Positions 43,135 to 53,131 of a stretch of DNA of 64,000 nucleotides are shown piece by piece; the first letter of the stretch is position 1; every line of letters starts with the position of its first letter. The notes beneath the pieces are model-generated. The model was not told the DNA's origin. It worked only from the letters and a program-made list of their open reading frames with translations, and did no database searches. The position numbers and the translations under genes are program-made. Location: positions 3,465,219-3,529,218 of the forward strand of contig NZ_CP094828.1 in NCBI RefSeq assembly GCF_022865125.1. The letters are read 5' to 3'. The stretch comes from Acuticoccus sp. I52.16.1. Its GTDB lineage: Bacteria > Pseudomonadota > Alphaproteobacteria > Rhizobiales > Amorphaceae.

Positions 43135-44484
43135 ATGGCCGAACGGACCTTCCGCCTGCCCGATATCGGCGAAGGCATCGCCGAGGCCGAGATCGCCGAC
43201 TGGATGGTCGCGGTCGGCGACCTGATCGCCGAGGACGACGTCATCTGCGAGGTGACGACCGACAAGGCGACGGTGGAGATCCCCGCCTCGGCGAGTGGCC
43301 GCGTGACGTGGATCGCCGGCAAGGCGGGCGACGTGGTCGCCATCGGCGGCGACCTCATCCGCATCGAGACCGACAGCGCCGCGGCGCCCACCGAGACACG
43401 CGCCGAAACGCCCTCCGAGACGCCGGCGCCGGCCGAACCCGCTGCCGCCGCCGAGACGTCGACCGACACGGCGCCGCCCGTCGAGGCGCCAGCCCGGCCC
43501 GCCGCCCCCGAAGCGTCGCCGGCGAAATCCGCCGTGCCCGAAGCGCCGCCGCGCCGCCGAACGGGCGGGCCGCGGGCGGCGGCGATGGCGGTCGGAGCGT
43601 CGGGGCGGCCGTTGGCGGCGCCCTCGGTCCGGGGACGGGCGCGCGACCTCGGCATCGACCTGCGCCGGGTGCGCGGCACGGGACCGGCCGGGCGCGTCCT
43701 GCACGAGGACCTGGAGGATTACCTCGCCCACGGCAGCGGGCCGGGCGGCGGCGGCGCGGGACGGATGGAGCGGCCCGGTACCGAGGACGTGCGCGTCACC
43801 GGCATCCGCCGCACCATCGCGGAGAAGATGTCGCTCTCCAAGCAGCGCATCCCCCACTTCGCCATCGTCGAGGAGGTGGAGGTGGAGGCGCTGGAGACCC
43901 TGCGCGCCCGCCTCAACGCCCGCTTCGGCGAGGCGCGCGGCCGGTTGACGCTGCTCCCCTTCCTCATCCGCGCGCTCGCCGAGGCGATCGTCGACCATCC
44001 GGAGGTGAACGCCCGCTACGACGACGAGGCCGGTGTCGTCACCCGCCACGGTGCGCTGCACGCCGGCATCGCCACGCAGACGCCCGCCGGGCTGATGGTC
44101 CCGGTCGTGCGCCACGCCGAGGCGCTGACCCTGTGGGAGACCGCGCGCGAGATCCGCCGGCTGTCCGACGCGGTGCGCGAGCGGCGCGCCTCGCCCAAGG
44201 AGCTGGCCGGGTCGACGCTGACGGTGACCTCGCTCGGTCCGCTGGGGGCGGTGGCGACGACGCCGATCATCAACCACCCGGAAGTCGCGATCGTCGGCGT
44301 CAACAAGATCATGGTGCGGCCGGTGTGGAACGGGTCGGAGTTCGTGCCGCGGCGGATGATGAACCTGTCGTGCAGCTTCGACCACCGCGTGGTCGACGGT
44401 TACAACGCGGCAGAGTTCGTCGCGACCGTCAAAGGGCTCGTCGAGGAGCCGGCGATGCTGTTCATGGAGTGGCGCGATGCGTGA
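43135..44484 (+). CDS. bkdB: Branched-chain 2-oxoacid dehydrogenase E2, lipoamide acyltransferase
   Basis: 449 residues from ATG 43135, 3 bases after bkdA2. One lipoyl domain (about 3-78) with the modified Lys K44 in TTDKATVEIP, a long Ala/Pro/Glu linker (about 80-150), an E1/E3-binding domain (about 163-200: APSVRGRARDLGIDLRRVRG), and the catalytic acyltransferase with H417 and D421 in DHRVVDG. It forms the core of the complex. Confidence 0.94.
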   Translation: MAERTFRLPDIGEGIAEAEIADWMVAVGDLIAEDDVICEVTTDKATVEIPASASGRVTWIAGKAGDVVAIGGDLIRIETDSAAAPTETRAETPSETPAPAEPAAAAETSTDTAPPVEAPARPAAPEASPAKSAVPEAPPRRRTGGPRAAAMAVGASGRPLAAPSVRGRARDLGIDLRRVRGTGPAGRVLHEDLEDYLAHGSGPGGGGAGRMERPGTEDVRVTGIRRTIAEKMSLSKQRIPHFAIVEEVEVEALETLRARLNARFGEARGRLTLLPFLIRALAEAIVDHPEVNARYDDEAGVVTRHGALHAGIATQTPAGLMVPVVRHAEALTLWETAREIRRLSDAVRERRASPKELAGSTLTVTSLGPLGAVATTPIINHPEVAIVGVNKIMVRPVWNGSEFVPRRMMNLSCSFDHRVVDGYNAAEFVATVKGLVEEPAMLFMEWRDA

Positions 44485-44493
44485 GGCGGGGCG

Positions 44494-45873
<1,380 letters not shown>

Positions 45874-45934
45874 GGCGGTCCGGCCGGCGTCGGAAGCCTT
45901 GCCGGCAGGGGCGAAGAGCCCGCATCATGGGCCG

Positions 45935-46303
45935 ATGAGCGACCGAGATGCACCCGAGTTCCGACTGCGGCTGGTGTTCGGCCCCGACGCGATGATCGGG
46001 CCGGGCAAGGCGGAGCTCCTGGAACGGATCCGGGCCACCGGGTCGATCGCCGCGGCGGGGCGCGAGATGGGCATGAGCTACAAACGCGCCTGGCAGCTCG
46101 TGGAGACGCTGAACGGGATGTTCCGCGAGCCGCTGGTGGAGCGCACGCGCGGCGGCGCCAAGGGCGGCGGCGCGGCGATCACAGCCACCGGCGAAGCCGT
46201 CATCGCCGAGTATCGCGCGCTGGAGGCGCAGGCCCGGAACGCCGGCGCGCCGCATGCGGCACGGCTGCGGGGGCTCCTGAGGGATATTCCCGGCCGAACA
46301 TAA
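45935..46303 (+). CDS. ModE-like HTH regulator without molybdate-binding domains
   Basis: 122 residues from ATG 45935. It matches the N-terminal LysR-type winged helix of ModE: LLERIRATGSIAAAGREMGMSYKRAWQLVETLNGMF (about 27-62) then LVERTRGGAKGGGAAITATGEAVI. The TOBE/MOP molybdate-binding domains of full ModE (about 260 residues) are absent, as in short ModE relatives. It precedes modA by 67 bp. A sequence repeated before modA lies over its own stop codon (46283-46305). Confidence 0.85.
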   Translation: MSDRDAPEFRLRLVFGPDAMIGPGKAELLERIRATGSIAAAGREMGMSYKRAWQLVETLNGMFREPLVERTRGGAKGGGAAITATGEAVIAEYRALEAQARNAGAPHAARLRGLLRDIPGRT

Positions 46304-46305
46304 CG
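46283..46305. promoter_or_regulatory. Candidate ModE box 1
   Basis: First copy of a 23-nt direct repeat: GATATTCCC at 46283-46291 and GAACATAACG at 46296-46305. It overlaps the end of the ModE-like gene. The second copy is 48 bp downstream. Confidence 0.5.
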
Positions 46306-46330
46306 CTTGCTCGCCGGTGGGAGGGTCTGC

Positions 46331-46353
46331 GATATTCCCGCGTGAACATATCG
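46331..46353. promoter_or_regulatory. Candidate ModE box 2 before modA
   Basis: Second copy of the repeat: GATATTCCC at 46331-46339 and GAACATATCG at 46344-46353. With C46330 it forms an inverted repeat, CGATAT at 46330-46335 and ATATCG at 46348-46353. It lies 17 nt before modA, where a bound repressor would block transcription or translation start. Confidence 0.55.
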
Positions 46354-46370
46354 ACTCGAGGATCCCTTCC

Positions 46371-47189
46371 ATGACGAGATCGGCGAACTCTCGACGCGAC
46401 CGCCACCCGCGCCTCGCCTTTGGTGCGGCTGCGCTGGCGACCTTCGTCGCCGGCGTCGCGGCGCATCCGGGCGCGGCCACGGCGGACACGGATGCGGTGA
46501 CGGTCTTCGCGGCGGCGAGCCTCACCAACGCCATGGCCGAGATCGAGACGGGATTCGAGGCGGCGAGCGGGCATGACCTCGTGGTGTCGCTCGCCGGCTC
46601 CTCGGCGCTGGCGCGGCAGATCCAGCAGGGGGCGCCGGCGGACGTCTTCATTTCCGCCAACCCCGGCTGGATGGATGCGCTGGAGGCGGACGGCCTGCTG
46701 GAGGAGGGGAGCCGCTTCGACCTCCTGAACAACGCGATCGTGCTCATCGAACACGGCGCCGACGCCGATCCGGTGACGATCGATGCCGAACTTGACCTCG
46801 TCGGCCTGCTGGGCGACGGGCGCCTGGCGATGGCGCTGGTCGACGCGGTGCCGGCCGGAATCTACGGCAAGGCCTCGCTGGAGAGCCTCGGCCTGTGGCC
46901 GGCGGTGGCGGCGCACGTCGCGCAGTCGGACAATGTGCGGGCGGCGCTGGCACTGGTGGCGACCGGCGAGGCGCCCTACGGCATCGTCTACGCCACCGAC
47001 GCCGTCGCCGAGGACGACGTGACGGTGGTGGGCACCTTCCCGGCCGACTCGCATCCGCCGATCGTCTACCCCGCGGCGGACCTCGCCAACCGCGACACTC
47101 CCGCCGAGGCCGCCTTCCTCGACTACCTGCGCGGTCCCGAGGCGCGCGAGGCGTTCGAGCAGCAGGGCTTCGTGGTGCTGCCGCGATGA
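46371..47189 (+). CDS. modA: Molybdate ABC transporter substrate-binding protein ModA
   Basis: 272 residues from ATG 46371. Signal peptide about 1-38 (twin Arg near the start: SRRDRHPR, so Tat export is possible). ModA fold: VTVFAAASLTNAMAEIETGFEAASG, VVSLAGSSALARQIQQGAPADVFISAN, and the C-terminal YPAADLANR...A EAAFLDYLRGPEARE. It captures molybdate for a ModBC permease, but no modB or modC follows; the next gene is an unrelated HD hydrolase. The permease must be elsewhere. Confidence 0.92.
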   Translation: MTRSANSRRDRHPRLAFGAAALATFVAGVAAHPGAATADTDAVTVFAAASLTNAMAEIETGFEAASGHDLVVSLAGSSALARQIQQGAPADVFISANPGWMDALEADGLLEEGSRFDLLNNAIVLIEHGADADPVTIDAELDLVGLLGDGRLAMALVDAVPAGIYGKASLESLGLWPAVAAHVAQSDNVRAALALVATGEAPYGIVYATDAVAEDDVTVVGTFPADSHPPIVYPAADLANRDTPAEAAFLDYLRGPEAREAFEQQGFVVLPR

Positions 47190-47270
47190 CGCGGGCGGCC
47201 GGCGCGCGTTTTCGGCCGGCGTGTCGCGTCGCGGCATGATCGACACGGCGCCTCGTGCTATCACCGGCGC

Positions 47271-47852
47271 ATGACGACCGACCCGTTCACCCGCCAACTC
47301 GACTTCCTCAACACGATCGACGCCCTGAAGGGGATCGACCGGGCTTCGCCGATCATCGATCGCAGCCGGCGCGAGAATTCGGCCGAGCACTCCTGGCACA
47401 TCGCCATGTACGCTCTGGTGCTGGAGGACCATGCGCCCGAGGGGGTCGACATCGGCCGCGTCGTGCGCATGCTCCTGATCCACGACATCGTCGAGATCGA
47501 CGCCGGCGATCTGCCGATCCACGGCGCGCACGACTTCGCCCGGCAGGCGGAGCTGGAGCGGGCGGCGGCCGAGCGGATCTTCGGCCTGCTGCCGCCCGAG
47601 CAGGCGGCGACCTTCCATGCCTTGTGGCACGAGTTCGAGGCGGCGGAGACGCTCGACGCGCGCTTCGCCAAGTCGCTCGACCGGTTGCAGCCGATGATGC
47701 AGAACATCGCCACCGGCGGCGGCACGTGGACGACCTATGCGGTCGACGAGCGCCAGATCCTCGACCGTTGCGGCCCGTCGATCTCCGGCGGCTCGCCGAG
47801 CTTGTGGCAGAAGACGAGAGACCTCGTGCAGAAGTTCTTCCAGACGGCGTAG
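47271..47852 (+). CDS. HD domain phosphohydrolase (YfbR/HDDC2-like)
   Basis: 193 residues. HD-superfamily metal ligands in order: ENSAEHSWHIAM (about 35-46), LIHDIVEIDAGD (His71-Asp72, Asp80) and a late Asp in LDRLQPMM. Length and motif order fit the YfbR/HDDC2 group of 5'-deoxynucleotidases. Soluble, no signal peptide. It stands alone after modA with an 81-bp gap. Confidence 0.85.
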   Translation: MTTDPFTRQLDFLNTIDALKGIDRASPIIDRSRRENSAEHSWHIAMYALVLEDHAPEGVDIGRVVRMLLIHDIVEIDAGDLPIHGAHDFARQAELERAAAERIFGLLPPEQAATFHALWHEFEAAETLDARFAKSLDRLQPMMQNIATGGGTWTTYAVDERQILDRCGPSISGGSPSLWQKTRDLVQKFFQTA

Positions 47853-48024
47853 GCGGGCGCGGGCGGCCACGGCGTCCGGCTCGGCGCGGAGGTCACAGCG
47901 GCGCGCGCTCTTCGGCCCGCGCGCGATCTCGTGAAGGACGGTGAACGAAGGGTGTGATATTGCAAGACCTACGGAATAGGACTTGAATAACCCATCCCCC
48001 TTCGCAAGTCGGCAGGTTACGAGA

Positions 48025-48921
48025 ATGAGAGGCGTCATTTCCGCCATCGTGGTCGCGATCGTCGCAGCGTGCGCCGTGCCTCAGGCGGCGCATGCGCAGA
48101 CGTCGACGCAAGCCGGCACCTACAACGGGCACGCCCTCCCGGAGGCGACGAAGCGGCGGATGAAGGCGACGAAGGCCAGCATCCCCGCCAAACTGCGCCG
48201 GACTCTGGACGAGTTGAAGGCGCAGCGCCTGGTGCCGGCGATGAAGCGGACGGCCGCGCGCTACGGGATCGACCCGATACACATTCTCGCCGCCGTCGTC
48301 GGCGAGCACGTCTTCAACTACGACATTCGCGACAACTTGCAGGAGGTCGCCCTGCATTATGCGCGGCGGCTGCGCACGACCACCTTCTCGTGCGGCGGCG
48401 TGCCGCTGGAGACGGTGCTCGAGCTGCCGCAGTTCCGCGGCTGCAAGGGCAGCTCCAACAGCTACTGGACCTGCGTCGAATCGACCTGGTACGCCAGCGT
48501 GCGGGGGCGCACGGTCGGCCGCGAACGCCTGCCGCGCCGCAACCTGACCGAGTCCTGCTTCAACCCGTTCGCGACCGGCCAGACCTACGGCCTCGGCCAG
48601 CTGTCGCCGGTGACGGCCCTGAAGATGATGGACACGACCAAGCTTCCCAAGATCACCTACAAGGATGCCGACGCGCTCTACGAGCGGATCCTCGACCCGG
48701 ACGAGTCCATCAACGTGATCGCCGCCGTCATCGTCGATTCGATCGCCGCCTACCGCGCCGTCGGGGTGGACATCTCCGATCGTCCGGGCATCACGGCGAC
48801 GCTCTACAACGTCGGCAATCCCTGGGCGCGGGCCCGCAAGTCGCGCGGGCGTCCCAAGGTGAACTACTACGGCGCCTACATCGAAGACCACATCGCCGTC
48901 CTGGAAGACTTCCTGAACTGA
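48025..48921 (+). CDS. DUF1402-like secreted protein
   Basis: 298 residues from ATG 48025, which gives a tidy signal peptide (MRGVISAIVV...AAHA-QT); a TTG at 47983 would add 14 residues. The mature protein looks like the rhizobial DUF1402 family: RYGIDPIHILAAVVGEHVFN, FNPFATGQTYGLGQLSPVTAL and ATLYNVGNP. The last segments recall lytic transglycosylase-type folds (GQLSP after a helix), so a cell-wall role is possible but unproven. Four cysteines lie in the middle (FSCGG, RGCKG, WTCVE, ESCFN). Single gene. Confidence 0.65.
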   Translation: MRGVISAIVVAIVAACAVPQAAHAQTSTQAGTYNGHALPEATKRRMKATKASIPAKLRRTLDELKAQRLVPAMKRTAARYGIDPIHILAAVVGEHVFNYDIRDNLQEVALHYARRLRTTTFSCGGVPLETVLELPQFRGCKGSSNSYWTCVESTWYASVRGRTVGRERLPRRNLTESCFNPFATGQTYGLGQLSPVTALKMMDTTKLPKITYKDADALYERILDPDESINVIAAVIVDSIAAYRAVGVDISDRPGITATLYNVGNPWARARKSRGRPKVNYYGAYIEDHIAVLEDFLN

Positions 48922-49114
48922 CCCCCCGGCCGGGCGGCGCGCGGCCGTCCGCGGCCGACGCCGGCGTTCGGCGAAGGGGGCGTCCGCTGCGGCCTCATGG
49001 GCGATTGGCTTTCGGGGCCATCCGGGCGAAAAGCATCCTTGACCGGGGGCGGCGGCGATCGCACGTGTCCCGGTGATGACAAGGCATGATCGGCTGTTTC
49101 GTGGATAATGTAGC

Positions 49115-49780
49115 GTGAGAACCATTCGTCTCGTTCTGTGGGGTCTCGTCCTGGTCGTCGGCGCGGTGGTCGCGGGAGTGACCGTGGGCCGCCTCCTGAC
49201 CGACGAGCCCGTCGTCGCGAGTGGTTCGCTGGGCGCCGCGCAACAGCGTGCGAAGTACGAGAACGCCGGCGGCCCCTTCGACGCGGTCGACACCAAGGGC
49301 GAGCCGGTGAGCGCCGCCGACCTCGAGGGCAAGCCGCGGGCGATGTTCTTCGGCTTCACCCACTGTCCGGACGTGTGCCCCACCGCGATGCTGGAGGCCC
49401 AGCAGTGGCTGGACGCGCTGGGCCCGAAAGCCGGCGACATCAACATCGTTTTCGTCACCGTCGACCCCGAGCGCGACACGCCGGAGATCCTGGATCAGTA
49501 TATCGGCGCCTTCGACGAGCGGATCATCGGGCTTGTGCCGACCAGCGAGCAGGCGCTCGCTGCGATGGCCGAAGGCTACGGGATCGTCTACAACAAGGTG
49601 CCGCTGGGCGAGGGCGACTACACGATGAACCACACGGCCGACACGCTGCTGTTCGACGCGGACGGCACCTATGCCGGGTTCATCCCCTTCACGCCGTTCT
49701 CGGCGCGGCAGAGCGAGGAGCTGACCGCACAGGCGACGAACAAGGCGGTCGAGCAGTTGAAGGACCTGGTGGGCGGGTGA
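49115..49780 (+). CDS. SCO1/SenC family copper-binding thioredoxin-like protein
   Basis: 221 residues from GTG 49115. One N-terminal membrane anchor (about 5-28) and a periplasmic thioredoxin-like domain with the copper ligands C84 and C88 (CPDVC) and H173 (MNHTADT). SCO proteins deliver copper to the CuA site of cytochrome c oxidase or keep it reduced. CtaA (heme A synthase), also needed for the oxidase, lies 5 kb away. The stop overlaps the start of a 43-residue membrane protein gene. Confidence 0.92.
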   Translation: MRTIRLVLWGLVLVVGAVVAGVTVGRLLTDEPVVASGSLGAAQQRAKYENAGGPFDAVDTKGEPVSAADLEGKPRAMFFGFTHCPDVCPTAMLEAQQWLDALGPKAGDINIVFVTVDPERDTPEILDQYIGAFDERIIGLVPTSEQALAAMAEGYGIVYNKVPLGEGDYTMNHTADTLLFDADGTYAGFIPFTPFSARQSEELTAQATNKAVEQLKDLVGG

Positions 49781-49908
49781 ACACGGCGGCGACCATCTCC
49801 ATCACGGCGGCGATCTTCCTGCTCGCCCTGGCCGTGACGATGTGGGTGACGATGGGCGCCACGATCTTCGGCGTGATCGCCCAGTTCGGCCAGCTCATCT
49901 GCGGCTGA
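49777..49908 (+). CDS. 43-residue membrane protein co-translated with SCO1
   Basis: Starts at GTG 49777, sharing GTGA with the sco stop, so it is translationally coupled. The peptide (MNTAATISITAAIFLLALAV... to GQLICG) is almost wholly hydrophobic: one long membrane helix, or two short ones, with a Cys two residues from the C terminus. I know no family for it. It could be a small subunit or assembly peptide of the oxidase system. Confidence 0.6.
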   Translation: MNTAATISITAAIFLLALAVTMWVTMGATIFGVIAQFGQLICG

Positions 49909-50168
49909 CCTCCCCAGCCACGCCACCCCGCCATCGCATCCCATGGTCCAGCGCGTGCGAAACGCCGCGGCCTCGTCACGTATCGCGCGCCGTGTGGCGG
50001 CGGGGGCCGTGTTCGGGGACGGGGCGGCGTGCGGCGGCACCGCGGCCGTGTCCGGCCGCTTCCGCACGGCCCCTCCGTGGTTTTCGCCGGGGCGGCGGCA
50101 GGCTAGAACCGCTCCATGTCACGCCTTCTTCCTCACCTGATCCCCTGCCGCACCGCGGGTCGGCGCCG

Positions 50169-50906
50169 ATGACACGGCTCGACGTGGCGCTGGTGGAGCG
50201 CGGCCTCAGCCGCACGCGCAGTCAGGCGCGCGAGGCGATCCTGCGCGGGGTGGTCCGGGTCGACGGGGCAGTCGTCACGCGTGCGGGGCATCGCGTCGCC
50301 CCGCAGGCGCGGCTGGAGACCGAGGGCGAGACCTATGTCAGCCGCGCCGCACACAAGCTCGTCGCGGCGCTGGATCACTTCGCGATCGACCCGGCGGGCG
50401 CGCACGCGCTCGACATCGGCGCCTCGACCGGCGGCTTCACCGAGGTGCTGCTGGCGCGCGGTGCGGCGCACGTGGTGGCGCTCGACGTGGGGCGCGACCA
50501 GCTCGTCGCCGCGCTGCGGCGGGACGCCCGCGTCACCGTGATGGAGGGCTTCAACGCGCGGGCGCTGACCGCGGCGGACCTTGCGTACGCGCCCGACCTC
50601 GTCGTGTCGGACGTGAGCTTCATCTCGCTGCGGCTGGCGCTGCCGCCGGCGCTGCGGCTCGCGGCGCCGGGGGCGCGCCTCGCCGCGCTGGTGAAGCCGC
50701 AGTTCGAGGTCGGGCCGGCGCACATCGGCAAAGGCGGCCTCGTGAAGGACGAGGCGGCGGCACGGCTGGCGCTGGACGAGGTCGTCGCCGCCGTCACCGC
50801 CTGCGGCTGGCGGGTCGCCCCGCCGATCCCGTCGCCCATCGAAGGCGGCGACGGCAACCGCGAGTGGCTGATCGCGGCGGAACGCGACGCCGGGGCGCGG
50901 CCGTGA
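50169..50906 (+). CDS. tlyA: TlyA family rRNA methyltransferase/haemolysin (S4-FtsJ)
   Basis: 245 residues from ATG 50169. N-terminal S4 RNA-binding domain (about 1-60: RLDVALVERGLSRTRSQAREAILRG) and an FtsJ-like SAM methyltransferase domain with HALDIGASTGGFTEVLLARGA and DLVVSDVSFISLRLALP. TlyA 2'-O-methylates rRNA. Its stop overlaps the next gene's GTG, so the two are co-translated. In many Hyphomicrobiales it follows dxs, which is absent here. Confidence 0.9.
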   Translation: MTRLDVALVERGLSRTRSQAREAILRGVVRVDGAVVTRAGHRVAPQARLETEGETYVSRAAHKLVAALDHFAIDPAGAHALDIGASTGGFTEVLLARGAAHVVALDVGRDQLVAALRRDARVTVMEGFNARALTAADLAYAPDLVVSDVSFISLRLALPPALRLAAPGARLAALVKPQFEVGPAHIGKGGLVKDEAAARLALDEVVAAVTACGWRVAPPIPSPIEGGDGNREWLIAAERDAGARP

Positions 50907-51988
50907 GCTGCGCCCCCGTCGGCACCTGCGCGCTCTTCGGCCGCTGCGGCGGATGCAGCGCGCTGGATCGTCCGGCCGACGTCTACGCGGCCGGCAAACG
51001 GGACGCCGTGGTGGCCGCGCTCGCCGCCCGCGGGATCGAGGCCGAGGTCGCCCCGCTGGAGCGGATGCCCTTCGCCAGCCGCCGGCGCGCCACCTTCACC
51101 GCCGTCTCCGACCGGGACGGCACACGGGTCGGCTACCAGGCCGCCCGCTCGCACGAGGTGATCGACGTCGCCGCCTGCCCGGCGCTCGACCCGGCCCTCG
51201 CCGCCGCGCTCCCCGAGATCCGCTCGCTGGGCACCGCGGCGGCGAGCGGCGGGCGCGCGCGCCTCACCGCGACGCTGTGCGACAATGGGATCGACCTCGC
51301 CATCACCCGCGAGCGCGCCAAGCCCGCGAAGGGGCCGAAGGGGAGGCGCCGGAGCAAGGCCGACAAGGCGCGCCCGCTGCTGGTGGAGGCGCAGAGCCTG
51401 CTGCGCGTCACCGTCGACGGGGAACTCGCCATCATGCGCGAGCCGCCGCTGGTGCGCTTCGACGGAGTGGACGTCCCGTTTCCGCCCGCCGCCTTCCTGC
51501 AGGCCAGCCGCGCCAGCGAGGCGCGGATGACCGAGCTGGTGCTCGCCGGCGTCGGTGCGGCGGGCACGGTGGCGGACCTCTTCTGCGGCCTCGGCACCTT
51601 CGCCGTGCCGCTCACGCGCCAGGCCAAGGTGCTGGCGGCCGAGCTGGACGGCCCGGCCCTCGATGCGCTGGAGGCCGGCATGGGCCGGACCGCCGGGCGC
51701 CGCGGCCTGACCGCGGAGCGGCGCAACCTGATGCACCACCCGCTCGGCGCCAAGGAGCTCACCATGGAGGCGGTCGTCTTCGACCCGCCGCGCGCCGGGG
51801 CGGAGGCGCAGGCCGTCGCGCTCGCCCAGACCCGCGTGCCACGCGTCGTCGCCGTGTCGTGCGAGCCGCGCACCTTGGCGCGCGACCTCGCCATCCTCGT
51901 CGCCGGTGGGTATAAAATCACGCAGGTGGTGCCGGTCGACCAGTTCGTCGGCACGGACCATATCGAGGTGATCGCAACGTTGGAGTGA
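50903..51988 (+). CDS. Class I SAM-dependent RNA uridine-5 methyltransferase (TrmA/RlmD family)
   Basis: 361 residues from GTG 50903, overlapping tlyA by GTGA. N-terminal CALFGRCGGC cysteines can bind a [4Fe-4S] cluster. The SAM domain has ADLFCGLGTFAVPL, DPPRAG and the catalytic Cys in VSCEPRTLARD. No TRAM domain is evident, as in the short RlmD-like branch. It makes 5-methyluridine in rRNA or tRNA; the exact site is unknown. Confidence 0.88.
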   Translation: MSCAPVGTCALFGRCGGCSALDRPADVYAAGKRDAVVAALAARGIEAEVAPLERMPFASRRRATFTAVSDRDGTRVGYQAARSHEVIDVAACPALDPALAAALPEIRSLGTAAASGGRARLTATLCDNGIDLAITRERAKPAKGPKGRRRSKADKARPLLVEAQSLLRVTVDGELAIMREPPLVRFDGVDVPFPPAAFLQASRASEARMTELVLAGVGAAGTVADLFCGLGTFAVPLTRQAKVLAAELDGPALDALEAGMGRTAGRRGLTAERRNLMHHPLGAKELTMEAVVFDPPRAGAEAQAVALAQTRVPRVVAVSCEPRTLARDLAILVAGGYKITQVVPVDQFVGTDHIEVIATLE

Positions 51989-51992
51989 CGCG

Positions 51993-53057
51993 ATGACACC
52001 GGTGGAGCGCTTCGCCTTGCGCGCCCGCTTCGGGCTCGCCCAGGCCGCCCGGGTGGGGTGGTACGCCTCCCAGAACGCCGCGGGCGTGCGGGTCGGCCGC
52101 GAGGCGGGGCGAGACCTGCCACCCCCGCCCAAGCCGGTGATCGAGGCGCCCGCCGGCATCCCCGACCGTGCCACGCTGCTGCGCCACGTGCGCAAGCTCC
52201 TGGTGCGCGACCTCGCCAACGTCGAGGCGGGGCTCTACCCGATGCCGACCGACGAGCCGGACGGCCTGCGCGGCCTGCTGGCCCGGCGCGACATGTACCT
52301 GAGGGACATCCCGAGCATCGTGCGCCGCCGGGCCACCGGATCGCACCAGGAGGTCGACCGGTCCGAGGGCAAGCGCCCGCGCTACTACATGCAGAACTTC
52401 CACTTCCAGACCGACGGCTGGATGACCGAGGACTCCGCCAGGCTCTACGACACGCAGGTCGAGACGCTGTTCTTCGGCGCCGCCGCGGCGATGCGCCGCC
52501 AGGGCCTGGTGCCGATCGCCGACATGGTCCGCACCCGCGACCAGCGCAGCCTGCGCATGCTCGACGTCGCCAGCGGATCCGGGGCCTTCCTGCGCGACGT
52601 GCGCCTCGCCTTCCCGCGGCTGCCGGTGATCGCGAGCGACCTGTCCGAGCCCTATGTGCGGCTGGCGCGGGGCAAGCTGGCGCCGCGGCCCGGAGCGGGC
52701 GCGGTGGTCGGCGCGGCGGAGGGGCTGCCCTTCCGCTCCGACGCGTTCGACATCGTCTCCACCATCTACCTCTTCCACGAGCTGCCGCCGAAAGTGCGGC
52801 CGCTGGTGGCGGCGGAGATGGCGCGCGTTGTCGCACCGGGCGGCCGCATCGTTGTCATCGATAGTTTGCAAACCGGTGATACCGCTGAATTGGATGGCTT
52901 GCTCGAGTTGTTCCCCCAGCTCTTTCATGAGCCGTACTATCGCTCCTACTTGACTGAGGACGTAAGTGCACTATTCGCTGCTGCTGGGCTCGAGCTTATG
53001 GCCAGTTGGCCCGCGTTCCTCTCTAAGGTGCAGCTCTTCCAAAAGGTGCAACGCTGA
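51993..53057 (+). CDS. Class I SAM-dependent methyltransferase
   Basis: 354 residues. A ~190-residue N-terminal part of unknown type (contains RYYMQNFHFQTDGWMTEDSA) precedes a methyltransferase domain with LDVASGSGAFLRDV (motif I), DIVSTIYLFHELPP and VAPGGRIVVIDSL (motif post-II). Resembles UbiE/small-molecule methyltransferases. The last ~70 codons (from about 52845) use AT-ending codons (TTG, AGT, GTA, CTA, CAA) that the rest of the gene avoids. Confidence 0.85.
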   Translation: MTPVERFALRARFGLAQAARVGWYASQNAAGVRVGREAGRDLPPPPKPVIEAPAGIPDRATLLRHVRKLLVRDLANVEAGLYPMPTDEPDGLRGLLARRDMYLRDIPSIVRRRATGSHQEVDRSEGKRPRYYMQNFHFQTDGWMTEDSARLYDTQVETLFFGAAAAMRRQGLVPIADMVRTRDQRSLRMLDVASGSGAFLRDVRLAFPRLPVIASDLSEPYVRLARGKLAPRPGAGAVVGAAEGLPFRSDAFDIVSTIYLFHELPPKVRPLVAAEMARVVAPGGRIVVIDSLQTGDTAELDGLLELFPQLFHEPYYRSYLTEDVSALFAAAGLELMASWPAFLSKVQLFQKVQR

Positions 53058-53131
53058 GGAGTGGTCCGTCGCGTACGTTGGCCGGATCAGAGTTTTCACC
53101 TGGGACGCCCCGTTGTGGCGGCGAGGCTGAA

